Shown: positions 24,986 to 34,370 of the stretch, piece after piece | Layout: every line of letters begins with the position of its first letter | Numbering within the stretch: position 1 is the stretch's first letter | Source: Pseudomonas sp. MWU15-20650 | Lineage (GTDB): Bacteria > Pseudomonadota > Gammaproteobacteria > Pseudomonadales > Pseudomonadaceae | Direction of reading: 5' to 3' | NCBI RefSeq assembly: GCF_023242475.1 | Contig: NZ_JALJFG010000022.1 | Span: 33,523-97,522 of the forward strand | Length of the DNA stretch: 64,000 bases | Made by a program: the position numbers and the translations under genes | Notes under the pieces: generated by a model | The model's database searches: none | Told to the model about the DNA's origin: nothing | The model's input: the letters and a program-made list of their open reading frames with translations, nothing else

Positions 24986-27900
24986 ATGCACCTGCTCAGG
25001 ACACAGCCGGGTGGTTTCGTCTCGGACGACAATATTGCCGACCTGGGACAAACGCCCGCCGAGCTGGTGATCCTGTGCAGCGGTGATTCCAGCCTGGCGC
25101 TGTTGGCCGAGGCCGCCCAGCAGTTGCCTGCCGATTACCCCAGCCTGCGCCTGGCCAACCCGATGCAGGTGCAGAACCACGCTTCGGTCGACTTGTACGT
25201 CGATGAGGTGCTGCGCCACGCCAAGGTCATCCTGATTTCCCTGCACGGCGGTATTGGCTATTGGCGCTACGGTATCGAACGCCTGGTCGAGTTGGCGCAA
25301 CGTGGCGTCACGCTGATCCTGGTGCCGGGGGATGATCGCCCAGACCCGGAACTCAGCGGTCTGAGCACTGTGGGCGCCGAACAGCGCGACCGCCTGTGGC
25401 ACTTCCTGCGCCAGGGCGGCCTGGGCAACGCGCTGGATTTCTATCGCTGCCTGGCCAGTGTTTACTGGGGCCGCGATTATCCGTGGGGCGAGCCGCAAAC
25501 CCTGCCGCGCACCGCGATCTATCACCCGCAAAAAGCCAGCGCCCGCCTCAATGACTGGCAGGCGGATTGGACCGTCGAGTGGCCCGTGGCAGCGGTGCTG
25601 TTCTACCGTTCCCATTTGCAGGCGGCCAACACGGCCTTTATCGATGTGTTCTGCCAACGCTTGCATGCGGCGGGCCTGAACCCGCTGCCTATCGCGGTGG
25701 CCAGCTTGAAGGAGCCCGGCTGCCTCTCGGTGGTCGAGGACCTGATGGACGACGTACAGGCAGCGGTGATTCTGAACACCACCGGCTTTGCCCAGTCCAG
25801 CCCGGAAGCGCCGCATTTACGCCCGTTTCGCCGCAACATCCCGGTGATCCAGGCGATTTGCGCCCAGGACAACCAGCCCGGCTGGCAGGCCAGTGAGCAA
25901 GGGCTCGGCCCTCGTGACCTGGCGATGCACATTGCCTTGCCGGAGCTGGACGGCCGCATTATCAGCCGGCCGATCAGTTTCAAGGATTTGGCCTGGCGCA
26001 GCGAGCGCAGCCAGTCGGACGTGGTGTGCTACCGCGCCGCCCCTGAACGCATGGATTTCGTGGCGCAGCTGGCACGGCGCTGGGTGGAACTGGCACGGGT
26101 GCCCAATGCGCAGAAACGCATTGCGCTGATCCTGGCCAACTACCCCACCCGTGATGGCCGCATCGGCAATGGCGTGGGCCTGGATACCCCGGCAGCGGCG
26201 CTGAACATCCTGCGCGCCTTGCAAGCCGAAGGCTATCCGGTGCCGGAGGCGCTTCCAGGCAGCGGCACGGCCCTGATCCATGAGCTGCTCGGCGGCGTTA
26301 CCAACGACCTGGACAGCCTCGACCTGCGCCCCTGCCATCAAAGCCTGGGCTTGGTCGATTACGAAGCGATGTTCCAGCGTTTGCCCGAAGCCAATCGCCA
26401 GGCGGTGCTGGAACGTTGGGGCGCTCCACAAAACGATCCAATGTGCCGCGATGGCCGCATGATGATCGCCGGTCTGCGCCTGGGCCTGACCTTCGTCGGT
26501 ATCCAGCCGGCCCGGGGTTACCAAGTGGACGCCAGCGCGGTGTACCACGACCCGGACCTGGTGCCGCCCCATGGGTACCTGGCGTTCTACTTCTGGTTGC
26601 GCCACACCTACGGCGCCCATGGCGTGATCCATGTGGGCAAGCACGGCAACCTGGAATGGTTGCCGGGCAAAGGCGTGGGCCTGTCGGAACACTGCTGGCC
26701 GGATGCACTGCTGGGGCCGTTGCCGAATATCTACCCGTTTATCGTCAACGACCCAGGCGAGGGCGCCCAGGCCAAGCGGCGTACCCAGGCCGTGATCATC
26801 GACCACTTGATGCCGCCGCTGACCCGTGCCGAAACCTATGGCCCGCTGCGCAACCTGGAGCTGTTGGCGGACGAATATTACGAGGCGCAGTTGCTCGACC
26901 CGCGCCGTGCCCTTGAGCTGCAAAGAGACATTCTCAAGCTGGTGCGTGAAACCCGCATCGACCAGGAGCTCGAACTCGGCGCTGAAGTGGACGCGGCAAT
27001 CTGGTTACCGCGCCTGGACACTTACCTGTGTGACTTGAAGGAATCGCAGATCCGCGACGGCTTGCACATTTTTGGTGAGTCGCCCGAAGGGCGCCTGCGT
27101 ATCGACACGCTGCTGGCCTTGCTGCGCATTCCCCGGGGCGATGGCCGTGGCCCACAATCAAGCCTGCTGCGGGTGTTGGCCCAGGCGTTCGAGTTGGGCT
27201 TTGACCCACTCGATTGCGCCCTGGCCGAACCCTGGACCGGGCGCCGCCCCGAGGTGTTGCAGAAAATCGACGCGCAGTTATGGCGCACCGCCGGTGATAC
27301 CCGCGAGCGCCTGGAATTGTATGCGGCGCGGTTGATCGAGCAGGCGCTGGAGGGCCCGCTTGAGCAGTTGGAAGAACCGGGCTGGGAGACTGTGAAGGTC
27401 GTCATCGAAAGCCTGCGCATTGTCGTGGCGCCACGCCTGGATGCCTGCGGGCCGGCGGAAATGCGTGGCTTGCTGGATGCCTTGTGCGGGCGTTTCGTTC
27501 CCGCGGGGCCGAGCGGCGCCCCCAGCCGTGGGCGTCTGGATGTGCTGCCCACCGGGCGTAACTTCTTCACGGTGGATGTGCGCAACTTGCCGACCACCAC
27601 GGCCTGGCGTATCGGTTTCCAGTCAGCCAACCTGATGCTTGAGCGACATTTGCAGGACCACGGCGACCACCTGCGCCAACTCGGCCTGTCGGTATGGGGC
27701 ACGGCCACCATGCGCACCGGCGGCGACGACATCGCCCAGGCCATGGCGCTGATGGGCGTACGGCCGGTGTGGGCCACGGGCAGTCAACGGGTGGACGATT
27801 TTGAAATCCTGCCCATCAGTTTGCTCGACCGCCCGCGGGTGGACGTCACGCTGCGTGTGTCCGGGTTCTTCCGTGATGCCTTCGCCAACCTGATCCGCCT

Positions 27901-28747
27901 GTTCGACGCGGCGGTGCAAGCGGTGGCGGCCCTGGATGAACCGGACGACATGAACCCGCTGGCCGCCAAAGTGCGCAGCGAGCGTGCGGCGCTGCTGGCC
28001 TCTGGCCTGGATGAAGAAGCGGCGGCCAAACAGGCCGGCTGGCGCATTTTCGGGGCCAAGCCCGGTGCCTACGGCGCGGGCGTGCAGGGCGCCATTGACG
28101 GGCGCCTGTGGCAAAGCCGCGAGGACTTGGCCGAGGTCTACCTGAACTGGGGCGGCTACGCCTACGGCGGTTCTGACGAAGGCACCGCCGCCCGCGCGCA
28201 ATTCGCCCAGCGCTTGAGCCAGGTGCAGGCGGTGTTGCAGAACCAGGATAACCGCGAACACGACTTGCTCGACTCCAATGACTACTACCAATTCCAGGGC
28301 GGCATGCTCGCTGCGGTGGAAACCCTGAGCGGCGCCAAGACCGCCAGCTATCATGGCGACCATAGCCAGCCGGACTTGCCCAGGATACGCACCTTGAAGG
28401 AGGAGCTGAACCGGGTGATCCGTTCGCGTGCCGCCAACCCCAAGTGGATCGAAGGTGTGAAGCGCCACGGTTATAAAGGGGCGTTCGAAATGGCCGCGAC
28501 CGTGGATAATCTGTTCGCGTTCGATGCCACCACCGCGCTGATCGACGATCATCAATACGCGTTGCTCGCCGATGCTTACCTGCTTGACCCCGACACCCGG
28601 GCCTTTGTGCAGCAGCACAACCCCGAGGCCCTGCGAGACATGGCCGAGCGCCTGCTCGAAGCCCAGCAACGTGGGCTTTGGCAGGCACCGGGAGCGTATC
28701 GTGAAGCACTCGAAAACCTGTTGCTGGATATAGAAGAAGACAGCTGA
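24986..28747 (+). CDS. cobN: Cobaltochelatase subunit CobN
   Basis: This 1253-residue large subunit inserts cobalt into hydrogenobyrinate a,c-diamide. The family's core signature HVGKHGNLEWLPGKGVGLSE, followed by NDPGEGAQAKRR and HLMPPLTRAETYG, is present near residues 550-620. The stop (28745-28747) overlaps the ATG of the chlI part. The partner AAA+ subunits appear to be made from that downstream gene rather than from cobS/cobT. A 533-residue antisense frame over the same bases is a shadow. Confidence 0.97.
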   Translation: MHLLRTQPGGFVSDDNIADLGQTPAELVILCSGDSSLALLAEAAQQLPADYPSLRLANPMQVQNHASVDLYVDEVLRHAKVILISLHGGIGYWRYGIERLVELAQRGVTLILVPGDDRPDPELSGLSTVGAEQRDRLWHFLRQGGLGNALDFYRCLASVYWGRDYPWGEPQTLPRTAIYHPQKASARLNDWQADWTVEWPVAAVLFYRSHLQAANTAFIDVFCQRLHAAGLNPLPIAVASLKEPGCLSVVEDLMDDVQAAVILNTTGFAQSSPEAPHLRPFRRNIPVIQAICAQDNQPGWQASEQGLGPRDLAMHIALPELDGRIISRPISFKDLAWRSERSQSDVVCYRAAPERMDFVAQLARRWVELARVPNAQKRIALILANYPTRDGRIGNGVGLDTPAAALNILRALQAEGYPVPEALPGSGTALIHELLGGVTNDLDSLDLRPCHQSLGLVDYEAMFQRLPEANRQAVLERWGAPQNDPMCRDGRMMIAGLRLGLTFVGIQPARGYQVDASAVYHDPDLVPPHGYLAFYFWLRHTYGAHGVIHVGKHGNLEWLPGKGVGLSEHCWPDALLGPLPNIYPFIVNDPGEGAQAKRRTQAVIIDHLMPPLTRAETYGPLRNLELLADEYYEAQLLDPRRALELQRDILKLVRETRIDQELELGAEVDAAIWLPRLDTYLCDLKESQIRDGLHIFGESPEGRLRIDTLLALLRIPRGDGRGPQSSLLRVLAQAFELGFDPLDCALAEPWTGRRPEVLQKIDAQLWRTAGDTRERLELYAARLIEQALEGPLEQLEEPGWETVKVVIESLRIVVAPRLDACGPAEMRGLLDALCGRFVPAGPSGAPSRGRLDVLPTGRNFFTVDVRNLPTTTAWRIGFQSANLMLERHLQDHGDHLRQLGLSVWGTATMRTGGDDIAQAMALMGVRPVWATGSQRVDDFEILPISLLDRPRVDVTLRVSGFFRDAFANLIRLFDAAVQAVAALDEPDDMNPLAAKVRSERAALLASGLDEEAAAKQAGWRIFGAKPGAYGAGVQGAIDGRLWQSREDLAEVYLNWGGYAYGGSDEGTAARAQFAQRLSQVQAVLQNQDNREHDLLDSNDYYQFQGGMLAAVETLSGAKTASYHGDHSQPDLPRIRTLKEELNRVIRSRAANPKWIEGVKRHGYKGAFEMAATVDNLFAFDATTALIDDHQYALLADAYLLDPDTRAFVQQHNPEALRDMAERLLEAQQRGLWQAPGAYREALENLLLDIEEDS

Positions 28748-29748
28748 TGACCGACATTCCCCATTTCCCGCTGTCCGCCGTCGTAGGCGCCGACGACCTG
28801 AAACTGGCGCTGTGCCTGACCGCCATCGACCCGAAGATCGGTGGCGTGTTGATCGAAGGGCCACGCGGCATGGCCAAGTCCACCCTGGCGCGTGGTTTGG
28901 CGGACCTGCTGGCCAGCGGGCAGTTTGTCACCTTGCCTTTGGGGGCAACCGAGGAGCGGCTGGTCGGTACGTTGGACCTGGAGGCTGCGTTGGGTGAAGG
29001 TCGCGCGCAGTTTTCGCCGGGCGTATTGGCCAAGGCTGACGGTGGCGTGCTGTATGTCGATGAAGTCAACTTGCTGCCGGATCACTTGGTGGACCTGCTG
29101 CTGGACGTGGCCGCCAGCGGCACCAACCTGATCGAGCGTGACGGCATTTCCCATCGTCACTCGGCGCGTTTTGTGCTGATCGGCACCATGAACCCGGAGG
29201 AGGGCGAGTTGCGCCCGCAACTGCTCGACCGCTTCGGTTTTAACGTGGCCTTGAGCGGGCAGACGTTGCCGGCCGAGCGCGGGCAGATCATTCGCCGGCG
29301 CCTGGATTTCGACAGTCACCCGCAGGCTTTCTGCGCGCAGTGGGCCGAGCCGCAGGCGGCCTTGCGCGAGCGTTGCACCCAGGCCCGGGCACGGCTTGAG
29401 AGCATTGAACTGGATGACCAGGCGTTGGCGCGAATCACCGAGCGTTGTTTTGCCGCTGGCGTCGATGGCTTGCGCGCCGATCTGGTGTGGTTGCGCGGCG
29501 CCAGGGCTCATGCGGCGTGGCGAGGTGCCACGGCCATCACCGAAGAGGATATCGAGGCGGTGGCCGAGTTTGCCTTGCGCCATCGCCGCCAAGAACAATC
29601 CCCGCCGGCCAGCAGTCCGCCGCCTGCCGGGCAGTCGCCGCAGCCCTCCGATCGCTCACCTGGCCAGGGCCAATGGGGCGATATGCCCGCACCGGCCTTG
29701 CCCACGGGCGCACGCCGTGAAGTGCCCACCTGGCCAAAAAAGCCCTAG
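28747..29748 (+). CDS. chlI: ChlI-like AAA+ chelatase subunit (zero-frame product of chlID)
   Basis: This 333-residue AAA+ protein resembles the magnesium/cobalt chelatase I subunit: Walker A EGPRGMAKST (38-47), Walker B VLYVDEVNLLPD (about 97-108), GTMNPEEGELRPQLLDRF sensor/arginine-finger region. It ends with TWPKKP at TAG 29746-29748, immediately after a slippery A AAA AAG. The reading frame that continues after a -1 slip encodes a basic linker and a VWA domain. The gene is co-transcribed with cobN (1-base overlap), so the likely role is the ATPase motor of the cobalt chelatase. Confidence 0.93.
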   Translation: MTDIPHFPLSAVVGADDLKLALCLTAIDPKIGGVLIEGPRGMAKSTLARGLADLLASGQFVTLPLGATEERLVGTLDLEAALGEGRAQFSPGVLAKADGGVLYVDEVNLLPDHLVDLLLDVAASGTNLIERDGISHRHSARFVLIGTMNPEEGELRPQLLDRFGFNVALSGQTLPAERGQIIRRRLDFDSHPQAFCAQWAEPQAALRERCTQARARLESIELDDQALARITERCFAAGVDGLRADLVWLRGARAHAAWRGATAITEEDIEAVAEFALRHRRQEQSPPASSPPPAGQSPQPSDRSPGQGQWGDMPAPALPTGARREVPTWPKKP

Positions 29749-29783
29749 GCATTCGCCCTCGACCTGACGCGGGGGCGGATGCC
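29736..29783 (+). other. Programmed -1 frameshift cassette in chlID
   Basis: Slippery heptamer A AAA AAG (29736-29742) is in the correct phase (CCA AAA AAG CCC TAG). After a 5-base spacer, GGCATTCGCCC (29748-29758) pairs with GGGCGGATGCC (29773-29783) to make an 11-bp stem with one U-G pair and a 14-base loop. The zero-frame stop is 4 bases after the heptamer. A -1 slip enters an open frame that reads KKALGIRPR and runs into the VWA domain. An indel in the A run is the alternative, but the stem-loop at ideal spacing argues for programming. Confidence 0.8.
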
Positions 29784-30404
29784 CGACCCAAGGCGGGGCG
29801 ACTGGACAAGGGCAGGCAAGGCCAGGCGCGCAGTGCGCAACAGGGGGCTGTCAATTGGCCGGGCACGTTGCTCGGTGGGCGGCCGCAATGCCGTGATGAC
29901 CTGTTGTTTCACCTGCGTAGCCGTTCGGCGCCGGAACTGTGGTTGGTAATCGTCGATGCCTCGGCGTCCACCCGGCGCCATCGGGCGTTGACCGATGCCA
30001 AGGGTTTGTTGGCTCAGCTGTTCGACGACGCTTATCGGCAACGGGCGCGTATAGCGCTCTTGACGGCCAGCGGGGCATCGCCGAGGTGGCAGGTGCAAGG
30101 GTTGAAGGCGGCGAAGGGCTTGACGGGTTGGCTGGAGCAGTTAGGCGCCGGTGGCGGTACGCCATTGCTCGCCGCCTTGAGCGAGGCCGGGCAGTGGCTC
30201 AGAGCGCGGCGCAAACGTTACCCGGCGCAGCAGCAGCGGTTGCTGGTGATCACCGATGGTCGGCTCAAAGCCATTGATGGGTTGCCGCCGTTGGAGTGCC
30301 GGGGGTTACTGGTAGACATTGAGCGCGGGCCGATCAGGTTGGGGCGGGCTCAGGAGTTGGCGATGGGGTTGCAGTTGGATTACCAGCATATTGATGCTTT
30401 GTAG
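29742..30404 (+). CDS. chlD: ChlD-like linker and VWA domain (reached by -1 frameshift from chlI)
   Basis: After the slip the frame runs from 29742 to the stop ending at 30404. Joined to residues 1-332 of the upstream part it gives a fusion of about 552 residues. First comes a basic, proline/arginine-rich linker, as in ChlD/BchD. Then NWPGTLLGGRP and a von Willebrand A domain whose MIDAS motif DASAST follows LWLVIV, with TPLLAAL and LLVITDGR later. No ATG or GTG with a ribosome binding site occurs in this frame before the VWA domain; the only candidate is a TTG at 29868 with no good site. This supports expression as a fusion. The VWA domain would bridge to CobN. Confidence 0.82.
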   Translation, partial: ALGIRPRPDAGADARPKAGRLDKGRQGQARSAQQGAVNWPGTLLGGRPQCRDDLLFHLRSRSAPELWLVIVDASASTRRHRALTDAKGLLAQLFDDAYRQRARIALLTASGASPRWQVQGLKAAKGLTGWLEQLGAGGGTPLLAALSEAGQWLRARRKRYPAQQQRLLVITDGRLKAIDGLPPLECRGLLVDIERGPIRLGRAQELAMGLQLDYQHIDAL

Positions 30405-30417
30405 TGCCTGGGCAATC

Positions 30418-30496
30418 GCCATCGGGAGCAAGCCCCCTCCCACACTTTTCAGTGCACCGCAGCATTACCTGTGGGAGGGGGCTTGCTCCCGATGGC
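30418..30496. repeat. REPIN (GTGGGAGGGGGCTTGC family)
   Basis: GCCATCGGGAGCAAGCCCCC at 30418 and the inverse ending ...GCTTGCTCCCGATGGC at 30496 flank a centre with CTTTTCAGTGCACCGC. It fills the space between the convergent chlD and DUF1853 genes and may end transcription from both sides. Confidence 0.85.
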
Positions 30497-30520
30497 TGCC
30501 TTGAATACACCGAGGATTTA

Positions 30521-31468
30521 TCAGCTTGCCCCCGGCACATTCGGCCAAAGATCCGCCACCAGAAACAGCCGCTCGGCTTCTTCCCAATCCTCACCGCTCT
30601 GCACCATTCGCACCAGTAACTGCGCCGGTGCCATCGGATCCAAGTCCTTCAGCCAGCTTTGCATCTGCGCTTCACTCCACACTTGATCCGCCGTGTAATG
30701 CGCAGGTGCCAACCAGGCGTGGCGGGGCAGGGGTTGCCAGTGGCCAGGCGGGCGGGTGCTGACAAAATCCGACCAGTCACGCTGATGCAACCAGCAACCA
30801 CGCAGATGCTGCGGGTGGGCGCCGATTGGGGGTTGTGCCGTGCCAGGCCAGGGATAGAGCAGATAACCGCCCAGCCACAAATGCGCATCGAACACCTGGA
30901 TATCCAGCGCCGTCAAGGCGTCGCGGCTCTCGGCCCGTGCAGAAATCGGCAGTTGATGTTCGGCCAGGTGCGCCAGCTTGCGGTCCAGTCGGTCATGGCA
31001 ACCCGGGCCGAGCCACTGCGCGGGGTCCTGGCCGTTGCCGGCCTGTGGCCCAAGGTAGAGTTTGATCGCCAGTTCCAGGTGGTGCACGCCATCGCGGTCA
31101 CGCAGCAACATGTCCAACTCGCCAAGGGTATGCCCGGCGCGGCGGATCGGCAGGTTGGCGGCCAATAATTCAACGCCTGGCGCATGCTGCACGGCGAACT
31201 GCCACAGGCGTTCGTAGTAGAGGCCCAGGCGCCGGGTGCGCGACAGGCTCAGCCACTGCTGCAAGGCGCTGCTGTCGCGGTCCAATTGTCGCAGCCACTG
31301 TTCGAGCCGTTCGGGCGCTTGCACCCAGTCACTGCCGGCCAGTGGGTGGCGCTGTGGCCACGGCGTTTGCGCAAGCATGGGCGGGGCGAGCATCACCCAC
31401 GCCAGGTCGCGCACCTCAGGGTGACGCAATTGGCGGGGCAGCGTGTGCAAATCGGCGAACAGAGTCAT
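30521..31468 (-). CDS. DUF1853 family protein
   Basis: The ATG at 31466-31468 (MTLFADLHTLPRQLRHP) gives 315 residues. A longer frame upstream would run through the divergent nadK promoter and looks non-coding. The product is soluble, without signal or membrane segments. The stretch GELDMLLRD...HHLELAIKLYLG has the look of a D...ExxxK nuclease-like site. This family is uncharacterised to my knowledge. It is divergent from nadK. Confidence 0.8.
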   Translation of the reverse strand: MTLFADLHTLPRQLRHPEVRDLAWVMLAPPMLAQTPWPQRHPLAGSDWVQAPERLEQWLRQLDRDSSALQQWLSLSRTRRLGLYYERLWQFAVQHAPGVELLAANLPIRRAGHTLGELDMLLRDRDGVHHLELAIKLYLGPQAGNGQDPAQWLGPGCHDRLDRKLAHLAEHQLPISARAESRDALTALDIQVFDAHLWLGGYLLYPWPGTAQPPIGAHPQHLRGCWLHQRDWSDFVSTRPPGHWQPLPRHAWLAPAHYTADQVWSEAQMQSWLKDLDPMAPAQLLVRMVQSGEDWEEAERLFLVADLWPNVPGAS

Positions 31469-31613
31469 GGTCCGAGCATAGCCTTTTAAGCGTGCGGCAG
31501 GTGCCTGAGAACTATTGTCATCCAGGCGTGGCGGCGACAAAGGGTTTTGCCTGGCGCGGCCTTTCGCCCATAATCGTTCTTTTTTGCCACACCCCAGATC
31601 CCGCAGGAGCCCC

Positions 31614-32504
31614 ATGGAGCAATTTCGCAATATCGGCATTATCGGTCGCCTGGGCAGTACCCAGGTGCTGGACACCGTCCGCCGGCTGAAAAAATTCCTG
31701 CTCGAACGCCACCTGCATGTGATCCTCGAAGACACGATTGCTGAAATCCTCCCGGGCCACGGCCTGCAAACGTCGTCGCGCAAGATGCTCGGCGAGGTAT
31801 GCGACATGGTCATCGTGGTCGGCGGCGATGGCAGCCTGCTCGGCGCCGCGCGGGCGTTGGCACGGCATAACGTACCGGTGCTGGGGATCAACCGTGGCAG
31901 CCTGGGTTTCCTCACTGACATTCGCCCCGATGACCTGGAAGTCGAAGTGGCCAAGGTGCTCGACGGCCATTACCTGGTGGAGAACCGCTTCCTGTTGCAA
32001 GCCGAGGTGCGTCGTCACGGCGAGGCCATCGGCCAGGGCGATGCCCTCAACGATGTGGTGCTGCACCCGGGCAAATCCACGCGGATGATCGAGTTCGAGT
32101 TGTATATCGACGGCCAGTTCGTGTGCAGCCAGAAGGCCGACGGCCTGATCGTCGCCACACCGACCGGCTCTACCGCCTACGCGCTGTCGGCGGGTGGCCC
32201 GATCATGCATCCCAAGCTGGACGCCATTGTGATCGTGCCGATGTACCCCCATATGTTGTCCAGTCGGCCGATTGTGGTCGATGGCAACAGTGAGCTGAAA
32301 ATCGTGGTGTCCAAAGACATGCAGATCTACCCGCAAGTCTCCTGTGACGGGCAGAACCATTTCACCTGCGCTCCCGGTGACACCATTACCGTGAGCAAGA
32401 AGGCGCAGAAGTTGCGGTTGATCCACCCGCTGGACCACAACTACTACGAAGTGTGCCGGACCAAGTTGGGCTGGGGTAGCCGCTTGGGGGGTGGAGGCGA
32501 CTGA
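31614..32504 (+). CDS. nadK: NAD kinase
   Basis: The ATG at 31614 (MEQFRNIGIIGRLGS) follows CAGGAGC and gives 296 residues. Motifs are GGDGSLLGAARAL, INRGSLGFLTDI, the NDVVLH loop and ATPTGSTAYALSAGGPI. The enzyme phosphorylates NAD+ to NADP+. The stop overlaps the next gene's ATG (TGATG), starting a tightly packed run of six genes through pepN. Confidence 0.96.
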   Translation: MEQFRNIGIIGRLGSTQVLDTVRRLKKFLLERHLHVILEDTIAEILPGHGLQTSSRKMLGEVCDMVIVVGGDGSLLGAARALARHNVPVLGINRGSLGFLTDIRPDDLEVEVAKVLDGHYLVENRFLLQAEVRRHGEAIGQGDALNDVVLHPGKSTRMIEFELYIDGQFVCSQKADGLIVATPTGSTAYALSAGGPIMHPKLDAIVIVPMYPHMLSSRPIVVDGNSELKIVVSKDMQIYPQVSCDGQNHFTCAPGDTITVSKKAQKLRLIHPLDHNYYEVCRTKLGWGSRLGGGGD

Positions 32505-33490
32505 TGCTCGATCCCGCGCGTAGCTACGACCTGATTGGTGACGTGCACGGTTGCGCTCACACCCTTGAGCACTTGCTCGACCGGCTGGGCTACCAGAAAC
32601 AAGGCGGCACCTGGCGCCACCCGTCGCGCATGGCGGTGTTCCTCGGCGATATCATCGACCGGGGCCCGCGCATTCGCGAAGCGCTGCATATCGTCCACGA
32701 CATGGCCGTGGCCGGCCAGGCGCTGTGCATCATGGGCAACCACGAGTTCAACGCCCTGGGCTGGACGACCCCGGCACCGCCCGGCAGTGGCCGGCAATTC
32801 GTGCGTGAGCACAGCCCACGGCATGCGCGGTTGATCCACGAGACCCTGACCCAGTTCGAACACCACCCGGCCGACTGGCACGACTTCCTTGGCTGGTTCT
32901 ACGACATGCCGTTGTTTGTCGACGCCGGGCGTTTCCGCGTGGTGCATGCGTGCTGGGATGACGGCTTTATCCAACCGTTGCGTGCCACCTTCCCGGATGG
33001 CTGCATCGACCAGCACTTCCTGCAGGCCGCCGCTGTCCCGGGCAGCTTTGCCTGCAACGCGTTCGACCGCCTGCTGCGTGGCACCGATATGCGCCTGCCG
33101 GACGGCCTCACGCTGACCGGTGGTGATGGCCTGACGCGCTCGTTCTTCCGCACCAAATTCTGGGAAGACGACCCGAAAACCTACGGTGACATTGTGTTCC
33201 AGCCCGACGCGTTGCCGGAGCCGGTCGCGCGTACGCCGTTGTCGTCCACTGAAAAGAACTCCCTGTTGCGCTATGGCGTCGACGAACCTTTGTTGTTCGT
33301 TGGCCATTACTGGCGCAGTGGCAAACCGGCGCCGATTCGCCCGAACCTGGCCTGCCTGGACTACAGTGCGGTGCTGTACGGCAAGTTGGTGGCGTATCGA
33401 CTGGACCAGGAAACCCAGCTGGATCCACGTAAATTCGTATGGGTCGACGTTGAGCGACCCGAGGTGATTTCACCCGAGGTAGAGTTATGA
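32504..33490 (+). CDS. Calcineurin-like metallophosphoesterase
   Basis: This 328-residue PPP-type phosphoesterase has all three N-terminal metal motifs: GDVHG (about residue 12), GDIIDRG (about 48) and GNHEF (about 77), and a later GHYWR that replaces the usual GH-x-H. It resembles the family of bis-(5'-nucleosyl)-tetraphosphatase-like and serine/threonine phosphatase-like proteins. The substrate is not evident. It overlaps nadK by one base and the rhomboid gene by four. Confidence 0.88.
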   Translation: MLDPARSYDLIGDVHGCAHTLEHLLDRLGYQKQGGTWRHPSRMAVFLGDIIDRGPRIREALHIVHDMAVAGQALCIMGNHEFNALGWTTPAPPGSGRQFVREHSPRHARLIHETLTQFEHHPADWHDFLGWFYDMPLFVDAGRFRVVHACWDDGFIQPLRATFPDGCIDQHFLQAAAVPGSFACNAFDRLLRGTDMRLPDGLTLTGGDGLTRSFFRTKFWEDDPKTYGDIVFQPDALPEPVARTPLSSTEKNSLLRYGVDEPLLFVGHYWRSGKPAPIRPNLACLDYSAVLYGKLVAYRLDQETQLDPRKFVWVDVERPEVISPEVEL

Positions 33491-34356
33491 GCACCGTAGC
33501 CGTGTTGCGCTTGCCCCTGAGCGTCGACCTGGGTGGTTTCGTCAAGCTGTTGCAACGCATGCAAGTGCCCCATCGCGTCAGCGAAGAAGCGGGTGAGCAA
33601 GTGTTGTGGGTGCCCGATAGCATCAGCGAGGACGTGCGGGTGTTGTACCAGCGCTTTCCCGCCGGTGACCCCGACCAGCAACTGGATATTCCCGAGCAAA
33701 CCCCCGTCACCCGTCCCAGCTTTGTGCAGCAGGTACGCCACAGCCCGGTAACGGCGCTGGTCCTGCTGGCGAGCATCATTGTCGGCGCGGTGACCCTGCT
33801 TGGAGAAAACCTGCAAGCCATGAGCTGGCTGACCTTCCTGCCGTTTCATGTGATGGGTGAGTACATCCAGTTCACGCCGTTTGCCGACACCATGGCGTCG
33901 GGGCAGTGGTGGCGACTGGTCACGCCGATGCTGATCCACTTCGGTATCCTGCACCTGGCCATGAACGGCATGTGGTACTGGGAACTGGGCCGGCGTATCG
34001 AGGTGCGCCAGGGCAGCATCAACCTGCTGGGCCTGACCCTGTTGTTCAGCCTGGTCTCCAACTATGCGCAATACGCCTATGGCGGCCCCGGTTTGTTCGG
34101 TGGCCTGTCCGGCGTGTTGTATGGCTTGCTCGGGCATTGCTGGATTTTCCAGCTGTTGTCGCCCAACCCGGCCTATCGCCTGCCCCGTGGGGTGTTGGTG
34201 ATGATGCTGGTGTGGCTGGTGCTCTGCCTGTCGGGGCTGGTCTCGATGATCGGCTTCGGTGAAATCGCCAACGCGGCCCACGTGGGCGGCTTGGTCATCG
34301 GTTGCCTGACAGGTTTGCTGGGTGGGCTGTACAGCCGCCGCAAATCGTCTATTTGA
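33487..34356 (+). CDS. glpG: Rhomboid family intramembrane serine protease (GlpG-like)
   Basis: This 289-residue protein has a cytosolic N-terminal domain (about 1-85) and six membrane helices. The rhomboid features are HFGILHLAMNGMWYWELGRRIE (first helix-loop histidines and asparagine), the nucleophile GLSGVLYG (S208) and the AHVGGL histidine (H265). It cleaves substrates inside the inner membrane. The start overlaps the preceding gene by 4 bases. Confidence 0.93.
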   Translation: MSTVAVLRLPLSVDLGGFVKLLQRMQVPHRVSEEAGEQVLWVPDSISEDVRVLYQRFPAGDPDQQLDIPEQTPVTRPSFVQQVRHSPVTALVLLASIIVGAVTLLGENLQAMSWLTFLPFHVMGEYIQFTPFADTMASGQWWRLVTPMLIHFGILHLAMNGMWYWELGRRIEVRQGSINLLGLTLLFSLVSNYAQYAYGGPGLFGGLSGVLYGLLGHCWIFQLLSPNPAYRLPRGVLVMMLVWLVLCLSGLVSMIGFGEIANAAHVGGLVIGCLTGLLGGLYSRRKSSI

Positions 34357-34370
34357 TAAGGAAGAGCCTC

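Noticed and set aside
24215..25816. 533-codon minus-strand frame opposite cobW/cobN
   Set aside because: It spans two real genes on the other strand and has no recognisable motif.
29868..30404. Stand-alone VWA gene starting at TTG 29868
   Set aside because: It lacks a ribosome binding site and would omit the conserved basic linker; the slippery heptamer and stem explain expression better.
28747..30404. Simple frameshift mutation (pseudogene) in chlID
   Set aside because: The heptamer, its phase, the 5-base spacer and the 11-bp stem fit programmed frameshifting too well, although a sequencing error in the A run cannot be excluded.
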